This document shows, one piece after another, positions 54,841 through 63,925 of a stretch of 64,000 nucleotides of DNA (its first letter is position 1; every line of letters starts with the position of its first letter). The notes below the pieces were generated by a model. That model saw only the letters and a program-made list of their open reading frames with translations. It made no database searches and had not been told where the DNA came from. The translations under genes and the position numbers were made by a program. The stretch lies in the NCBI GenBank assembly GCA_021648725.1, contig JAKISF010000013.1, forward strand, positions 1 through 64,000, read 5' to 3'. This stretch comes from Bacteroidales bacterium. GTDB lineage: Bacteria > Bacteroidota > Bacteroidia > Bacteroidales > JAADGE01.

Positions 54841-57177
54841 TTAAAATCGGAAATTCCAAGAAACAGACGGAACTATACCAAACAAAGCCATTCGTTCTGC
54901 CTCCGGATTTCCGGTTTCTTTGTTTTCTTGAAATGTTATTGAATATGCATTTTTTCTGTTATATACGTTATATACTGAAACATTTAAATCATTATAAAAA
55001 TTTGTTGTTTTTTTTAAAACAAAAGTTACGCCGAGATCCAAACGATGATAATTCGGCATTCTGTCTCCGTTTCTTTCTGTGTAAATATTTACGATTACAC
55101 CGTCTATTTCCATTTTTCCTGCAGGAAAAGTAACAGCATCCCCCGTATAATATATCCAAGTTCCCGAAGCTGTTATTTTTGCTGTTATTTTATAACTCGC
55201 AACAAAAGAAAGGTCGTGAGTTCTGTCTTGCCTTGCCGAGAACCAGTTTCCGTTATAAATATCATCAAACTGTCTTTCTGATTTTAATAAGGTATAGCTT
55301 GCCCAGCCTGTTAATTTTCCTATGTTTTTCCTCAATAAAAACTCTGACCCGTATGCTTTTCCCCTTCCGAAAACCAGCTCTGCTTCAACATCTGGATTTC
55401 CGAAAGCATCTGCTCCGTCTTCAAAATCAACCTGATTAATTAAATTTTTATAAAACCCCTCTACACTAAATTCAAACATATTATTTTTGAAATTTTTGAA
55501 ATATCCGACGGCAAATTGATCGGCAGTTTCCGGTCTTATTAACGGTGTGCTCGGCATCCACATATCTGTAGGAGACCCGGATGTTGAATTAGACAGTAAA
55601 TGTAAATATTGGCTCGTTCTGTTATAAGAAGCTTTCAGAGAACTTATCTTATTAAGCATTAATGTTGTGTTTATTCGCGGTTCAAGGCAAAAATAAGTAT
55701 TGTAAAATTCATTTTTTTTGTAAGCGGTTGAATCAATAATGTCATTTTCTTCATTGTATTCTTTTATAACATACGGACCGACATTGTTGAACATTGATGC
55801 ACGAATACCGTACTCTATTGAAAAAAGCCATCCTATTTTTTGCTTGTTTGAAACATAAATCGCAGACTCTAATGCTTTTTGTTCTGCAATTTCCGTTTTT
55901 ATCTCCCTGTTTACCGCATCTTCTGTTGTGTCGTTTTTCATTGTTACAGTAAAGTTCATCGGTTTAAACCGAAGAAAAGCACTTTGAACCCCGAAGCTGA
56001 TTGTGTTATTTTTGCTTAAATACCACTTATAATCTTGTTTAACACTATAATCATAAACACCGGCATTTAAATTTACATCAAAAGAAGAAAAGCCGACATT
56101 AAAACCATAGTTAAAATCACTGTATATTAATGATGTATTTGAAAACAATTTATTGCTATACAGATGGTTCCACCGTAATGTTGCTGTTTTATTGCCCCAG
56201 TCAAAACCTGCAAAATCCATCCCGAAGGCATCTCTTCCAAAATAACCGGATAAGTATATCCTGTCTTTTTCTCCGATTTTTAAATTCGCTTTTCCGTTTA
56301 CATCATAAAAGTACAATGTCAGAGATTTATAGTCTTTTTTAAAAGTTCTGACAAACAAATCTGCATATGTTCTCCTTGCTGAAATAATAACAGATGCTTT
56401 GTTTTTTATAACCGGACCCTCGACAGTAATCCTGGTCGAAACCAAACCGATTCCTCCTGAAACTTCAAAGTTTTTCATATTGCCGTTTTTCATTCTGATG
56501 TCTGTAACAGAAGATATTCTTCCTCCGTATTGAGCAGGAATTCCGGCTTTATACATTTTTAAGTTTTTTAAAGCATCTGAATTAAATACAGAGAAAAATC
56601 CGAGTAAATGTGAAGCATTATAAACTGTAGCCTCATCTAATAAAATGAGATTCTGGTCAGAGTCGCCGCCTCTTACAAAAAAGCCGCTGCTGCCCTCAGA
56701 GCTAGGGCTTACTCCGGGCATCAACTGCATAGTTTTCAGCACATCTTGTTCTCCGAAAAGAACGGGGATTAACCTGCTTTCCTTAATATTTAATTTAATC
56801 GTACTTACTTCCGTTCCCGTAACATTTGCATCATTTCTTTCTCCTGAAATAATGACCTCGCCAACATCTGTTGTTTTCAACAAAAGTTCAACGTTTTGTG
56901 TTATATTATTGTTTAGGCTCACACTTTGCTCTTGCGAACCATACCCGATATAACCATAAGAAAGCGTATATTTCCCTTTTGGCAACGAAAGAGAATAAAA
57001 GCCGTATTCATTTGTAGTACACCCTATTGATGTGCCCCGAACATAAACCGAAGCATATAAAAGCTCCTCCCCGCTGTTTTTATCTCTAAGATAACCGCTT
57101 ATCGTATAGTTTTGTGTATATACAACCGACTGTGAAAAAACCAAGAATATAATTAAAAAGAGAGTACTTTTATTCAT
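54841..57177 (-). CDS. TonB-dependent receptor with carboxypeptidase-regulatory-like N-domain
   Basis: 778 residues with a signal peptide (ending VVYTQ). An N-terminal CarboxypepD_reg-like beta-sandwich (about 24-110, YTISGYLRDKNSGEELLYASVYV) is followed by a plug domain (about 125-225, LMPGVSPSSEGSSGFFVRGG) and a beta-barrel to the C-terminal SVSWNFRF. There is no STN domain, so it does not signal through FecR. It imports an unknown ligand with energy from TonB-ExbBD, none of which is in the window. First gene of a two-gene operon with DUF4249. Confidence 0.92.
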   Translation of the reverse strand: MNKSTLFLIIFLVFSQSVVYTQNYTISGYLRDKNSGEELLYASVYVRGTSIGCTTNEYGFYSLSLPKGKYTLSYGYIGYGSQEQSVSLNNNITQNVELLLKTTDVGEVIISGERNDANVTGTEVSTIKLNIKESRLIPVLFGEQDVLKTMQLMPGVSPSSEGSSGFFVRGGDSDQNLILLDEATVYNASHLLGFFSVFNSDALKNLKMYKAGIPAQYGGRISSVTDIRMKNGNMKNFEVSGGIGLVSTRITVEGPVIKNKASVIISARRTYADLFVRTFKKDYKSLTLYFYDVNGKANLKIGEKDRIYLSGYFGRDAFGMDFAGFDWGNKTATLRWNHLYSNKLFSNTSLIYSDFNYGFNVGFSSFDVNLNAGVYDYSVKQDYKWYLSKNNTISFGVQSAFLRFKPMNFTVTMKNDTTEDAVNREIKTEIAEQKALESAIYVSNKQKIGWLFSIEYGIRASMFNNVGPYVIKEYNEENDIIDSTAYKKNEFYNTYFCLEPRINTTLMLNKISSLKASYNRTSQYLHLLSNSTSGSPTDMWMPSTPLIRPETADQFAVGYFKNFKNNMFEFSVEGFYKNLINQVDFEDGADAFGNPDVEAELVFGRGKAYGSEFLLRKNIGKLTGWASYTLLKSERQFDDIYNGNWFSARQDRTHDLSFVASYKITAKITASGTWIYYTGDAVTFPAGKMEIDGVIVNIYTERNGDRMPNYHRLDLGVTFVLKKTTNFYNDLNVSVYNVYNRKNAYSITFQENKETGNPEAERMALFGIVPSVSWNFRF

Positions 57178-57349
57178 GGCTTCAAAGTTAATTTTACGAT
57201 GTTAAAAGCTACATCAAACATAAGACGATTTATTAATCGGTTATATTGCTTATAAAAGCAGAAACATCAAAAAAACAAACCGTTCTTACAAACAGAAAAA
57301 ACAAACTTCTGCAAATTAGTAGCGAAGCAAATTTTGTTTTGTAAAGCAG

Positions 57350-57574
57350 TTAATCCGGATCTCCGTTTTCCTCACTGTCAAACAAAGAGGGATAATCTCT
57401 GTCGAATTGTCCGAGAACTTCTGTCATTACGGTTTCTCGAATAAACCTAGATTTATTTTTTATTTTATATTTTTTACAATACCTTTCAAAAGCCTCGAGT
57501 TCGAGGTCGTTGAACAAAAATTGTACAGTGTGTTTTCTTTTTAGCTTTTCTTTTCTGTTAATAGCTTTGTCCAT
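57350..57574 (-). CDS. Small ribbon-helix-helix-like protein
   Basis: 74 residues from the Met at 57574; a longer frame from 57625 would add MYRYKKNITLLHNFLLG, which does not look like the family start. The core KRKHTVQFLFNDLELEAFERYCKKYKIKNKSRFIRETVM has the beta-strand plus two helices of an RHH/CopG-type DNA-binding fold. The acidic tail is FDSEENGDPD. It may be a small transcription regulator; its target is unknown. Confidence 0.65.
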   Translation of the reverse strand: MDKAINRKEKLKRKHTVQFLFNDLELEAFERYCKKYKIKNKSRFIRETVMTEVLGQFDRDYPSLFDSEENGDPD

Positions 57575-57650
57575 CCCAAGTAAGAAATTATGCAACAAAG
57601 TTATATTTTTTTTATATCTGTACAAAACTGCTTTTCAGAGGATTTAAAAA

Positions 57651-57673
57651 AAGCCGAACAGAAAGCTCGGCTT
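57651..57673 (-). terminator. Intrinsic terminator of the M3 peptidase gene
   Basis: On the minus strand AAGCCGA and TCGGCTT form a 7-bp stem around a 9-nt loop, followed by a run of T (57644-57652). It lies 18 bp after the stop of the peptidase gene and shields the small RHH gene downstream. Confidence 0.85.
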
Positions 57674-57691
57674 AACACAAATATTGTGTGC

Positions 57692-59809
57692 TTATAACAA
57701 CCCTTTGCGTTTTAAATGGGGCTCAATTGACGGTTCTTTACCCCTGAACGCTTTGTATAAATTCATCGGCTCATCGGTTCCGCCTTTTGAAATTAGTTTT
57801 TCTCTGAATGCTTTTGCTGTCTTTTGGTCAAACAAACCTGTTTCTTTAAAAGCCTCAAAAGCATCTGCATCTAAAACCGCAGCCCATTCATAACCGTAAT
57901 ATCCGGATGAATATCCTCCGCTGAAAATATGTGCAAAATTTGTGCTTCTGTATCTTACGATTATTTCCGGAAGCATCCCGATTTCTTTCATCACAGACTC
58001 CTCAAAATCATTTACATCAAGCGTGTTATTTTTTTTTGTCATTGTATGCCACTTCATATCTAAATAAGATGCGGCAAGGTATTCAATTGTTCTGAAACCC
58101 TGATTAAAGAGACTGCTGTTTTGCAACTTTTCGATTAATTCCTCCGGGATAACTTCTCCTGTTTCATAATGCCTTGCATAAAGTCTCAGCATTTCGGGTT
58201 CTGATGCCCAGTTTTCCATTACTTGTGAAGGAAGTTCAACAAAATCTCTTGCAACAGATGTTCCGGATAAGGTTTCGTATGTACAATTTGATAACAGTCC
58301 GTGTAATGCGTGACCAAATTCATGAAACATTGTTTCAACCTCTTCAAAGCTTAAAAGTGACGGTTTGCCGGCTGTCGGTTTTGTAAAGTTCATTACAGTC
58401 ATAATAACCGGGGTAACATTTTTACCTTTAATTCTTGATTGTTTTCTGAAACTTGTCATCCAAGCCCCTCCTCGCTTACTTTCCCTGGGGAAAAAATCGG
58501 TGTAAAATATTCCGATATGTGTTCCGTCGGCTTCTTTTACTTCAAATGCTTCCCCATCTTTATGATACAGAGGAATATCATTAACGGGAGTAAATGTAAT
58601 TCCGTATAGTTTGTTTGCAAGCAAAAACATTCCTTCTCTTACGTTTTCAAGTTTAAAATATGGTCTTAATTCCTCTTCGTCTAAATTATATTTTTCTTTT
58701 CTTATTTTTTCTGAATAATACCACCAATCCCAAGGTTCTAATTTAAAATTATTGCCGTCTTTATAGATCATTGCTTGAAGACTTTCTGCCTCTTTTTTTG
58801 CAACAGGGAGAGCAGCACCCCAAATTTTATTTAGTAAATCATAAACATTTTCCGGGTTTTTTGCCATATTAACATCTAAAACATATTCGGCATGGTTGTT
58901 AAAACCAAGTAAGTGAGCCCTTTCAACACGAAGGTTAACAATTTGTTTAATAATTTCTTTATTGTCGTTTTTGCCTCCGTTATTTCCTCTACTTATATAT
59001 GCTTTAAACAACTTTTCTCTTAATTCTCTTTTTTCTGAATACGTTAAAAACGGGAATAAACTCGGTTTTAGAATCGTAAACACCCACTTTCCCTTGTAAC
59101 CTTTTTCTTCTGCTGTTTCTTTTGCTGCTTGAATAACAGATTCGGGTAAACCGGCTAAATCTGCATCATTATCAATTACAATTCTGAAACCATTATTTTC
59201 ATTTAGCAAATTTTCGCCAAATTGTAATGTCAGCATGGACAACTTTTCATTTATTTCTCGAAACCGGGCTTTTTTATTCTCGGCTAAATTTGCCCCGCCT
59301 CTTACAAAGTTTTCGTATATCTTTTTCAAAAGCATATTTTGCTCTGTGTTTAAATTGAAATTCTCTTTTTTACCATAAACACTTTTTATTCGCTTAAACA
59401 ATTTGTCGTTTAATGCAATGTCGTCTTTATGTTTTGATAATAAAGGAGAAACCTCTTTTGAAATTTGGTTTATGCTGTCATTTGTATCCGCACTTTTCAG
59501 GTTGTAAAAAACAGAACTGACTCGGTTCAGCAACTCTCCGGAGTTATCAAAAGCAACAATAGTATTTTCAAATGTTGCATCTTCTTTATTTTCTGCAATT
59601 ACATCTATTTCCTCTTTTTGCTGTTTCATTGCTTCTTTAAAAGCCGGCAAATAATGTTTGTTTAAAATTTTATTGAAAGGCGGAACACCAAACGGAGTGT
59701 CAAACTTCGCCAATAAAGGATTGTCTTTTTCTGTCATAGCCCCATCATTTTGTTTACAGGCACCGATAAAAACTAAAATAATTATCGATAATAAATATAA
59801 TTTATTCAT
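57692..59809 (-). CDS. M3 family oligopeptidase (Dcp-like) lipoprotein
   Basis: 705 residues with a lipoprotein signal ending LVFIGAC. The catalytic motif is H496-E-F-G-H500 (FHEFGHALHGLLS), with the third zinc ligand Glu in the following ARDFVELPSQVMENW. MTSFRKQS and FSGGYSSGYYGYEWA are typical of peptidyl-dipeptidase Dcp/oligopeptidase A relatives. It probably clears short peptides in the periplasm, complementing the M16 and DPP IV enzymes. Transcribed alone. Confidence 0.94.
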   Translation of the reverse strand: MNKLYLLSIIILVFIGACKQNDGAMTEKDNPLLAKFDTPFGVPPFNKILNKHYLPAFKEAMKQQKEEIDVIAENKEDATFENTIVAFDNSGELLNRVSSVFYNLKSADTNDSINQISKEVSPLLSKHKDDIALNDKLFKRIKSVYGKKENFNLNTEQNMLLKKIYENFVRGGANLAENKKARFREINEKLSMLTLQFGENLLNENNGFRIVIDNDADLAGLPESVIQAAKETAEEKGYKGKWVFTILKPSLFPFLTYSEKRELREKLFKAYISRGNNGGKNDNKEIIKQIVNLRVERAHLLGFNNHAEYVLDVNMAKNPENVYDLLNKIWGAALPVAKKEAESLQAMIYKDGNNFKLEPWDWWYYSEKIRKEKYNLDEEELRPYFKLENVREGMFLLANKLYGITFTPVNDIPLYHKDGEAFEVKEADGTHIGIFYTDFFPRESKRGGAWMTSFRKQSRIKGKNVTPVIMTVMNFTKPTAGKPSLLSFEEVETMFHEFGHALHGLLSNCTYETLSGTSVARDFVELPSQVMENWASEPEMLRLYARHYETGEVIPEELIEKLQNSSLFNQGFRTIEYLAASYLDMKWHTMTKKNNTLDVNDFEESVMKEIGMLPEIIVRYRSTNFAHIFSGGYSSGYYGYEWAAVLDADAFEAFKETGLFDQKTAKAFREKLISKGGTDEPMNLYKAFRGKEPSIEPHLKRKGLL

Positions 59810-59980
59810 AAAATCAGTTTTTTAAATTAAGAAACAAATATGCGAATTCTTTCATAAATAAATTTATTTTTAATACAAATAATAAAAAAAAACGGATAAC
59901 CGTATTCATTTAAGCTGTTTGTACCGAAAATTTATATTTTTTCAAAAAATATTATTTATATTTATTGCTTCAAAACAAAA

Positions 59981-60670
59981 ATGATGCGAAGGCTCGTTAT
60001 TTCGGACATACACGGTTGCAGCAAAACATTAAGGGCACTACTGGATAAAATTTTTCTTACAAAAGAGGACGAGTTATATTTTTTAGGAGATTATATTGAC
60101 CGAGGTCCTGACAGCAGCGGAGTTTTGGAAATTATAATTAACTTGCAAGAATCCGGCTTTCGTATTTTTCCGATTATGGGAAACCATGAATATCAGGTGC
60201 TTAAAGCACAAAAAGATTACGATAAGCGTTCGTTTTATTACTTTATGAAAAAGCTGAATAAAAGTGCAGACTTGCTGAATAAAAACAAGAAAATAAAAAA
60301 GAAATATCGTAATTTTATGAAAAGTTTACCATATTACATTGAGCTTGACGATTTCTTTTTGGTTCATGCAGGTTTTGATTTCAGAAAAGAAAAACCGTTT
60401 GAAGATATTGACTCTATGCTTAATATAAGAGGGTTTAAGTATGATAAAAGACAAGCCAAGGGCAAAACAATTATATACGGACACACACCGGTTAATTATA
60501 ATAAAATTTTAAAAAAGATTAAAAATCGAAAAAATAAAATACCTCTTGATAACGGCTGTATTTACACAAAAAAACATAAATACTATGATTTTACAAAGCT
60601 TCATCGGCTGTGTTGTTTGAATCTTGACTCTTATGAGTTAATTTGTCAAGAAAATGTTGAATTTGTTTGA
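59981..60670 (+). CDS. Metallophosphoesterase (Ser/Thr phosphatase type)
   Basis: 229 residues with the full calcineurin-like metal set: SDIHGC (residues 8-13), GDYIDRGPDS, GNHEYQVL and YGHTPVNY. No signal peptide, so it is cytoplasmic. It resembles the bacterial PrpA/ApaH-like serine/threonine phosphatase group; protein or dinucleoside polyphosphate substrates are both possible. Two Met codons in a row (59981 and 59984) leave the exact start open. Confidence 0.87.
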   Translation: MMRRLVISDIHGCSKTLRALLDKIFLTKEDELYFLGDYIDRGPDSSGVLEIIINLQESGFRIFPIMGNHEYQVLKAQKDYDKRSFYYFMKKLNKSADLLNKNKKIKKKYRNFMKSLPYYIELDDFFLVHAGFDFRKEKPFEDIDSMLNIRGFKYDKRQAKGKTIIYGHTPVNYNKILKKIKNRKNKIPLDNGCIYTKKHKYYDFTKLHRLCCLNLDSYELICQENVEFV

Positions 60671-60712
60671 TTAAAATGTGCTGCAGAACATTAGGTTTAC
60701 AAAAAAATTGGG

Positions 60713-60720
60713 TACCTTTG
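60713..60720 (+). promoter_or_regulatory. Candidate -7 box for the lipocalin-like lipoprotein
   Basis: TACCTTTG fits TAnnTTTG and lies 32 bp before the ATG at 60753. A TTTA about 15 bp upstream could be a weak -33. Confidence 0.4.
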
Positions 60721-60752
60721 CTTAATTATTTTATTAATTAAAACCAAGTAAT

Positions 60753-61394
60753 ATGAAAAAAATATTAAGTGTTGCAATTCTTTCGGTATTGATTTTTTCA
60801 ACTTTTACCGGATGTAAAAAAGGGAGTAATGATTCGTTTTCTTTATTGTCAAGAAAAGCCAGAATAACGGGAGTCTGGAATTTAACAAATGCCGACTACG
60901 AAGAAAAAGATGTTAATAGCGGAGATACTGAGATTACAAGTTTTTCTTTTGACGGTGCAAATATGACAGAAACCGTAAACGGAGACGGCCAGACTTACAA
61001 ATATTCGGAAAAACTTACAATTGACAAAGACGGAACATTTAAAGTCGTAACAGAAGAAGAAATAGATTACTGGGACAATACAAACCTTCAAATGGCAAAA
61101 GGAATAAGAGAAGAAACAATGGAAGGTGTTTGGTATTTTCTTGACGGGAACGATGCGTTAGATGTTAAAAACAAAGAAAGAGTTGAGTTTTTAATTGAAA
61201 AATTCAGACAAATTGATCCGGACGGAGACACTTTCGAGTATGAATTATCCGGCAAGTCTAATAATTGGATTAATATATTTTTACTTGACAGGCTGGCAAA
61301 GGACGAGATTGTTACGTTGTTTGATTTTATTCAAACAATGGGAGGAGATTCTTTTTCAAAAACGGGAACGAAAACCTACACAAAAGAAAAATAA
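60753..61394 (+). CDS. Lipocalin-like lipoprotein
   Basis: 213 residues with a lipoprotein signal ending FSTFTGC. The mature part begins ITGVWNLTNADYEEKD and continues in alternating strands (YKYSEKLTIDKDGTFKVV), which resembles the lipocalin-like (DUF4923/5004-type) lipoproteins of Bacteroidota. No ligand is known. It ends at a perfect palindromic terminator shared with the STN gene. Confidence 0.65.
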   Translation: MKKILSVAILSVLIFSTFTGCKKGSNDSFSLLSRKARITGVWNLTNADYEEKDVNSGDTEITSFSFDGANMTETVNGDGQTYKYSEKLTIDKDGTFKVVTEEEIDYWDNTNLQMAKGIREETMEGVWYFLDGNDALDVKNKERVEFLIEKFRQIDPDGDTFEYELSGKSNNWINIFLLDRLAKDEIVTLFDFIQTMGGDSFSKTGTKTYTKEK

Positions 61395-61409
61395 GTTAAA
61401 TAAACTCAT

Positions 61410-61439
61410 AAAAAACCGTTTCTGCAGAAACGGTTTTTT
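61410..61439. terminator. Bidirectional palindromic terminator
   Basis: A perfect 30-nt palindrome centred on CTGCAG (core CCGTTTCTGCAGAAACGG) has six A on one side and seven or more T on the other, so it terminates both convergent genes. Confidence 0.88.
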
Positions 61440-62956
61440 TATTTTTTAAAATTTAGCTTGACTCTTATTTTTTCTATTGCATCCGAAATTGTTTTTTCCG
61501 GCGTTATAAAATTATTTGCTCCCCAAAAATCAGAATCATAGGTATAGCCGTTATCAATAAAAACCAAGTTTTTCGAAGCAACTTTTTCTCTTTTAAATTT
61601 TTCGATATTAACTGTATCAACATTCAAAACAACCGTTTCGAAAAAGGTTTTGTATTTTCCGTAAAAAAGCTCTCTTTTTTGCTTAATTCTGAAAACTAAA
61701 TCGGCACGAACATGACTTAAAACATACTTTTCTCCTGCCGGTTTATAGCTGACCCTATAAGTTGCAGAAACAGGGATGACTTTAAAACGGCGGCTTTTTT
61801 TTGCAATAAAATTTACTTTTCGGTTTCCGTCCTTTAAGTTCACTTCAAATTCGGCATAAATAATTGACAAACTTTTTGTTTCAATATAAATTTGACCTTT
61901 ATAAAGTGAGGTTTCAACATTTTCTTTTTGAGTAAAATCAATAACATAAGCCAGCTTATTTCCGAAAGTTACAATATCCGTTGTTCGGTACTTATAATTT
62001 GGCATTTCTGCCTCTTGAAGAAAATCTGTCGGGTTTTTGATGATATCAAGCTCTAATCCGGAATACAACCCGTTTTTTAACTTTACGTTAAGTGTATCTG
62101 TTTGTTCGGCATTAATAATTTTACGAGATTTTTCAATGCTGATTTTATCTGAATTAAAAGATGCTTTATAAGGCGTTTTGTATATTTTAATGACCGCCTC
62201 CGAAAAGTTGAGTACACGGTTTTTTCTTATCACCCCCTCACGATAAAAAGCCGTAAGTATGCTCTGTTTTTGAAGATAGTTTTTTTGTTTGTTTTTTAAA
62301 GCTTGCTTTAGAATTTTTACCGGATCGCCTGTTCTGATAATAACCTCTTGAACAGAAATAAAATCTTCAATTAATTGAATATTATATTTGGTTTTTTTTA
62401 TTCCGGAAACAGTAATAAATTGAGTTTTATAGCCTATGTGTGAAATAAACAGGGTTGAATCTTTTAGTGATTTGTCTATTTTGAATGTGAAAACCCCGTT
62501 TTGGTTTGAAACGGTTCCGATTCCGGTATTCAAAATGCCGATTGAGGAATACGGGACCAGGGCTCCGGTTCTTTTATCTGTTATTTTTCCGGATATATAA
62601 ATTTGATTTTTTGAACTGCCTTCCGATTTCTTAAAAAAGTTGCTTTGTTGCTTCTTACATATTATAATGTGGTCTTCTATAATTTTGTATGTTAAGCTGC
62701 TGTCTGCCAATATCATATCAAGGGTGCTTTTTATTGATGCGTTTTTGGCAGAGTATGTAATAATTTTATTTTCGGGAATAACATCCGGGCTATAAGTGAA
62801 AAAATAACCTGTTTGACTTGAAATTTGTTTTAAAACAAATTTAATGCTTTTGTTTTTAGCTTTTATGGTTACAAATTTATTTGACAGGGAAGTTTGAGAA
62901 TAAATAAAACTTATTCCCGAAAAGCACATTAATATTATTAATGCAAGCTTCTTCAT
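61439..62956 (-). CDS. STN plus carboxypeptidase-regulatory-like surface protein without a receptor barrel
   Basis: 505 residues with a signal peptide (ending FIYSQ). An STN signalling domain (about 22-100; VTIKAKNKSIKFVLKQISSQTGYFF) is followed by a CarboxypepD_reg-like domain (about 115-200; YISGKITDKRTGALVPYSSIGI). A beta-rich C-terminal region of 300 residues follows, of unknown function. The plug and barrel expected of a FecA-type receptor are missing, yet the gene directly follows an ECF sigma/FecR pair. It may signal to FecR by itself or respond to wall or surface stress. Confidence 0.8.
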   Translation of the reverse strand: MKKLALIILMCFSGISFIYSQTSLSNKFVTIKAKNKSIKFVLKQISSQTGYFFTYSPDVIPENKIITYSAKNASIKSTLDMILADSSLTYKIIEDHIIICKKQQSNFFKKSEGSSKNQIYISGKITDKRTGALVPYSSIGILNTGIGTVSNQNGVFTFKIDKSLKDSTLFISHIGYKTQFITVSGIKKTKYNIQLIEDFISVQEVIIRTGDPVKILKQALKNKQKNYLQKQSILTAFYREGVIRKNRVLNFSEAVIKIYKTPYKASFNSDKISIEKSRKIINAEQTDTLNVKLKNGLYSGLELDIIKNPTDFLQEAEMPNYKYRTTDIVTFGNKLAYVIDFTQKENVETSLYKGQIYIETKSLSIIYAEFEVNLKDGNRKVNFIAKKSRRFKVIPVSATYRVSYKPAGEKYVLSHVRADLVFRIKQKRELFYGKYKTFFETVVLNVDTVNIEKFKREKVASKNLVFIDNGYTYDSDFWGANNFITPEKTISDAIEKIRVKLNFKK

Positions 62957-62978
62957 ATAATAACAGGTTCGTTTTCCT

Positions 62979-63923
62979 TCAATCTTTATAAATAATAATT
63001 TTATTCTTTTCTTGTTTGTATTTTAAATTATGTGCAGAACAAATAATCTCTAATGCAACAGTTAATGCTTTGTTTCGGGGATTTGAAACAATTGGTAACT
63101 TGCCGATTTTTGGATCTTCAATAACAATTTCGGCATTATATGCTTTATTAAAGTCTTCAATTACTTTATTTAGTTTTTCTCCGTTGTAATTAAAACATTT
63201 TGTTTTCCAAGATAAATAATTTTTGTTTTTATTTACAGATTTGGAAAGAATGTTATTTTCAATTTTTCCGACTTCTTCGGGCTTTAAAATGATGTTTTCT
63301 TTGTTATTATTTGAGAGTTTTATTTTTCCGGTTTTGACTGTAACCGTAATATCTGTTTTTTTACTTGTTAAAACATTAAAAGATGTTCCCAAAACGGTAA
63401 TTTCGGTATTGTTTGATCTAATAACAAAGGGAATTTTTGGATTTCTTTTAATTTCAAAAAAAGCTTCTCCGGAGAATTCGACCGATCTGTTAATTTTCGA
63501 AAATTCTTCAGGAAACCTAATTTCGGAGTTTTTATTAAGGGTTAAAACAGAACCGTCAGGTAAAACGATTTCTTTAATTTCATTTCCCGAACTTATTTCT
63601 GTAAATTGGTTGTCGGTAAAATTGTTTATTAAAAAATATCCGAAAATTGTTGTTACCGCTAATATTATGACAGATGCCGCAATATTTCTTGTTTTATACA
63701 GAGATTTTCTTTTCTGAATAGGTGTTTTCGGGGTTTCAACATCTTTTTTAAATTCAAACCAAGCTTTGTCTGCATTGAATATGTGACGTTCTTTTGTTTT
63801 TATTTTGCCGGAATAGTTTTTTAGCGAGTGGCTTTTTATTTGGTTTGAAACGGCTTTTCTTTCATTTTCGGAAAGAGTTCCGGTAATAAAATTTGATATG
63901 GTTTGATATTCTTTTTGTGACAT
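62979..63923 (-). CDS. FecR-family anti-sigma regulator
   Basis: 314 residues. A cytoplasmic N-terminal segment (1-85) that would hold the sigma factor is followed by one membrane helix (about 77-100, AASVIILAVTTIFGYFLI). The periplasmic FecR domain (IVLPDGSVLTLNKNSEIRFPEEF, VRSNNTEITVLGTSFNVL) and a C-terminal DUF4974 domain (LNKVIEDFNKAYNAEIVIED) complete it. It passes a periplasmic signal to the ECF sigma factor encoded 2 bp upstream, and precedes the STN protein by 22 bp. Confidence 0.92.
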   Translation of the reverse strand: MSQKEYQTISNFITGTLSENERKAVSNQIKSHSLKNYSGKIKTKERHIFNADKAWFEFKKDVETPKTPIQKRKSLYKTRNIAASVIILAVTTIFGYFLINNFTDNQFTEISSGNEIKEIVLPDGSVLTLNKNSEIRFPEEFSKINRSVEFSGEAFFEIKRNPKIPFVIRSNNTEITVLGTSFNVLTSKKTDITVTVKTGKIKLSNNNKENIILKPEEVGKIENNILSKSVNKNKNYLSWKTKCFNYNGEKLNKVIEDFNKAYNAEIVIEDPKIGKLPIVSNPRNKALTVALEIICSAHNLKYKQEKNKIIIYKD

Positions 63924-63925
63924 TT

